DNA from: Flavobacteriaceae bacterium UBA3078
Lineage (GTDB): Bacteria; Bacteroidota; Bacteroidia; Flavobacteriales; Flavobacteriaceae
Assembly (NCBI GenBank): GCA_002366675.1
Contig: DFBO01000254.1
Location: 1 to 7,298, forward strand
DNA: 7,298 nt
Direction: 5' to 3'
Shown here: in pieces, positions 6,083-7,298 of the stretch
How positions within the stretch are numbered: the stretch's first letter is position 1
Layout of the letters: each line of letters opens with the position of its first letter
The notes under the pieces: generated by a model
Databases searched by the model: none
Seen by the model: the letters and a program-made list of their open reading frames with translations, nothing else
What the model was told of the DNA's origin: nothing
Position numbers and translations under genes: made by a program

Positions 6083-7117
6083 ATGATAATAAAGGAATCG
6101 GAATGTTCTTATGAAATTTCCCCAGTATTAATATGTGGTATGCACCGTTCTGGCACATCTCTTATCACTAGCATTTTGCGAAATTGTGGTTTATTTATTG
6201 GTAAAGATATCAATCTTATGGAATCAAACCAGTATGATAATCCTAAAGGATATTGGGAATTCTTAGAAATTGTTGATTTTACCGAGGAACTTCTTAAAGA
6301 ATTGGGGGGATCTTGGAATGATCCATCACCCTTTTATGATCGCAATTTGTTTAATAACATGGAACCACAAGCAATACAAGCAAAAAAAATTCTTAAACCA
6401 TTAATACAAAATCATCAGATATGGGGATGGAAAGACCCTAGGATAACAATAACGGTACCCTTTTGGAAAAAAATATTTCCAAATTTAAAATTAATAATTT
6501 GTTTACGTAATCCATTAGAAGTCGCTTATTCATTATCAAAACGCATAATATCCCACGTTAATTTCCAACGAGGCGTAAAATTATGGAGAGATTATTATCA
6601 AATTTTATCAAATAACCTAAATTTATTATCAGATCAACAAATATTTGTTATTCACTATGAATCTATCATGAAACATCCTGATGAGGAAATAGAACGTTTA
6701 TGTAAGTTCATTGGATTATCCCCTGCAAAAAATGACATGGAAAATGCAAAAGATTTAATTAACCCCAGTCTTTACCGAGGATTACTCCCTAGCGATTTGT
6801 TATACAAATTCGAAGACTTACCTTCAAGAATAACCGAACTTTATAATTATTTTAACGAAAAATCTAAATATAATATTGAAGAAGACAAACAAAAAGAAAA
6901 AATAAATGAGGATTACGAAATCTCTTTAAAAAAATTAATCACTACATCTACTGATTTTTTTGATTATGTAAATAACATAATTATTGAACAAAGAGAAATG
7001 ATTGCACAATTAGGTTTTCAATTAAAAGTTGAAGAAAATAAAGTAAAATTTTACTCACAAAGTAAAAGTTGGAAAATCACCAAACCTTTGCGAAAAATAA
7101 TGCGATTATTTAGGTAA
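6083..7117 (+). CDS. PAPS-dependent sulfotransferase family protein with C-terminal SxSW tag
   Basis: This is a 344-residue P-loop sulfotransferase-like protein, expected to move sulfate from PAPS to a hydroxyl, here probably on a sugar. The 5'-phosphosulfate loop is VLICGMHRSGTSLI (15-28). GYWE (56-59) and WGWKDPR (114-120) are typical of the bacterial subgroup that shares the GMHRSGTS start. The 3'-phosphate-binding strand and helix is LIICLRNPLEVAYSL (137-151), with the expected R and S. After the catalytic domain (to about 225) comes a K/E-rich segment reaching about 15% GC in one sampled line. A helix-like stretch follows, then the tag FYSQSKSWKITKPLRK (323-338) and MRLFR just before the stop. 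It is the last gene in the window, 52 bases after the large glycosyltransferase. The fold is secure; true sulfation activity is not proven, since many bacterial members of this subgroup are uncharacterised. No PAPS-making gene is visible here. Confidence 0.85.
   Translation: MIIKESECSYEISPVLICGMHRSGTSLITSILRNCGLFIGKDINLMESNQYDNPKGYWEFLEIVDFTEELLKELGGSWNDPSPFYDRNLFNNMEPQAIQAKKILKPLIQNHQIWGWKDPRITITVPFWKKIFPNLKLIICLRNPLEVAYSLSKRIISHVNFQRGVKLWRDYYQILSNNLNLLSDQQIFVIHYESIMKHPDEEIERLCKFIGLSPAKNDMENAKDLINPSLYRGLLPSDLLYKFEDLPSRITELYNYFNEKSKYNIEEDKQKEKINEDYEISLKKLITTSTDFFDYVNNIIIEQREMIAQLGFQLKVEENKVKFYSQSKSWKITKPLRKIMRLFR
7049..7114 (+). other. C-terminal SxSW tag, copy 4 (sulfotransferase)
   Basis: This stretch encodes F-Y-S-Q-S-K-S-W-K-I-T-K-P-L-R-K then IMRLFR and the stop codon. 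It is the shortest copy and so best marks the minimal tag: about 16 conserved residues and a short basic/hydrophobic end. It follows a K/E-rich linker, like the other three. Confidence 0.8.
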
Positions 7118-7298
7118 AATAATTCTTAATTTCTTAGCTGTGATCATTGTTGAAAAAATTAATGCCAACAAAATTTGAAAATATGATAAGCCTTGCCACG
7201 ACTTTTAGTAATGGACCCTAGAAAATAAAATCAAAGTAAAAAATCAATAACCAATAACAAAATCAACAATTGATAAATGACTCCACTGCAAAAAGGTA
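7118..7298. other. non-coding AT-rich tail with no supported gene
   Basis: I see no gene here. ATG at 7183 gives only 12 codons. Another ATG at 7277 stays open to the edge for seven codons but has no ribosome site before it. AAAATCAA occurs three times (7227, 7240, 7259), which is probably low-complexity sequence. The only paired arms are short (TTGTTG 7147-7152 with CAACAA 7166-7171) with no T-run after them, so no convincing terminator is present. Confidence 0.6.

Noticed and set aside
7147..7171. TTGTTG/CAACAA arms as a terminator after the sulfotransferase
   Set aside because: The stem is six base pairs with a 13-base loop and no T-run after it, so it is not a convincing intrinsic terminator.
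7227..7266. Three AAAATCAA copies as a CRISPR or iteron array
   Set aside because: The units are eight bases at uneven spacing in low-complexity sequence, far from any CRISPR or origin pattern.

Overview
The window holds one truncated and five complete protein genes, all on the + strand. It reads as part of a bacterial surface-polysaccharide (O-antigen, capsule or exopolysaccharide) biosynthesis locus. No tRNA, rRNA, CRISPR array or intact mobile element is visible. The code is standard bacterial (TAA, TAG and TGA all terminate). The DNA is AT-rich: hand counts of sampled 60-base lines give about 15-25% GC in the poorest parts, rising to about 50% in the first gene. The organism cannot be fixed from this sequence. 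The wording of the first protein reminds me of RmlD proteins from Chloroflexota (Anaerolineae-like bacteria), but that is recollection and is not proven.

Layout: bases 1-424 are the C-terminal half of an RmlD-type dTDP-4-dehydrorhamnose reductase. Then come a GT-A glycosyltransferase (470-1759), a class I SAM methyltransferase (1861-2736), a second glycosyltransferase with an extra N-terminal domain (2737-4230), a large two-domain glycosyltransferase preceded by two 38-residue repeats (4282-6030), and a PAPS-type sulfotransferase (6083-7117). Gaps are 0 to 101 bases, consistent with one transcription unit. The last 181 bases hold no gene I can support.

How they may work together: RmlD makes dTDP-L-rhamnose. 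The three glycosyltransferases would add sugars to a lipid-linked or surface glycan. The methyltransferase and sulfotransferase could decorate it with O-methyl and sulfate groups. Substrates and linkages cannot be read from the sequence. No flippase, polymerase or initiating transferase lies in the window, so this is the middle of a larger locus.

The most notable feature is a nearly identical C-terminal tag, roughly F-Y-x-Q-S-x-S-W-x-I-T-x-P-L-R-K plus a basic/aromatic tail. It ends four proteins of three unrelated enzyme folds (two glycosyltransferases, one methyltransferase, one sulfotransferase), in each case after a charged, helix-like linker. This suggests a common docking or membrane-association module that gathers otherwise unrelated glycan enzymes. 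The fifth complete protein lacks the tag and instead carries N-terminal YPDV-type repeats.
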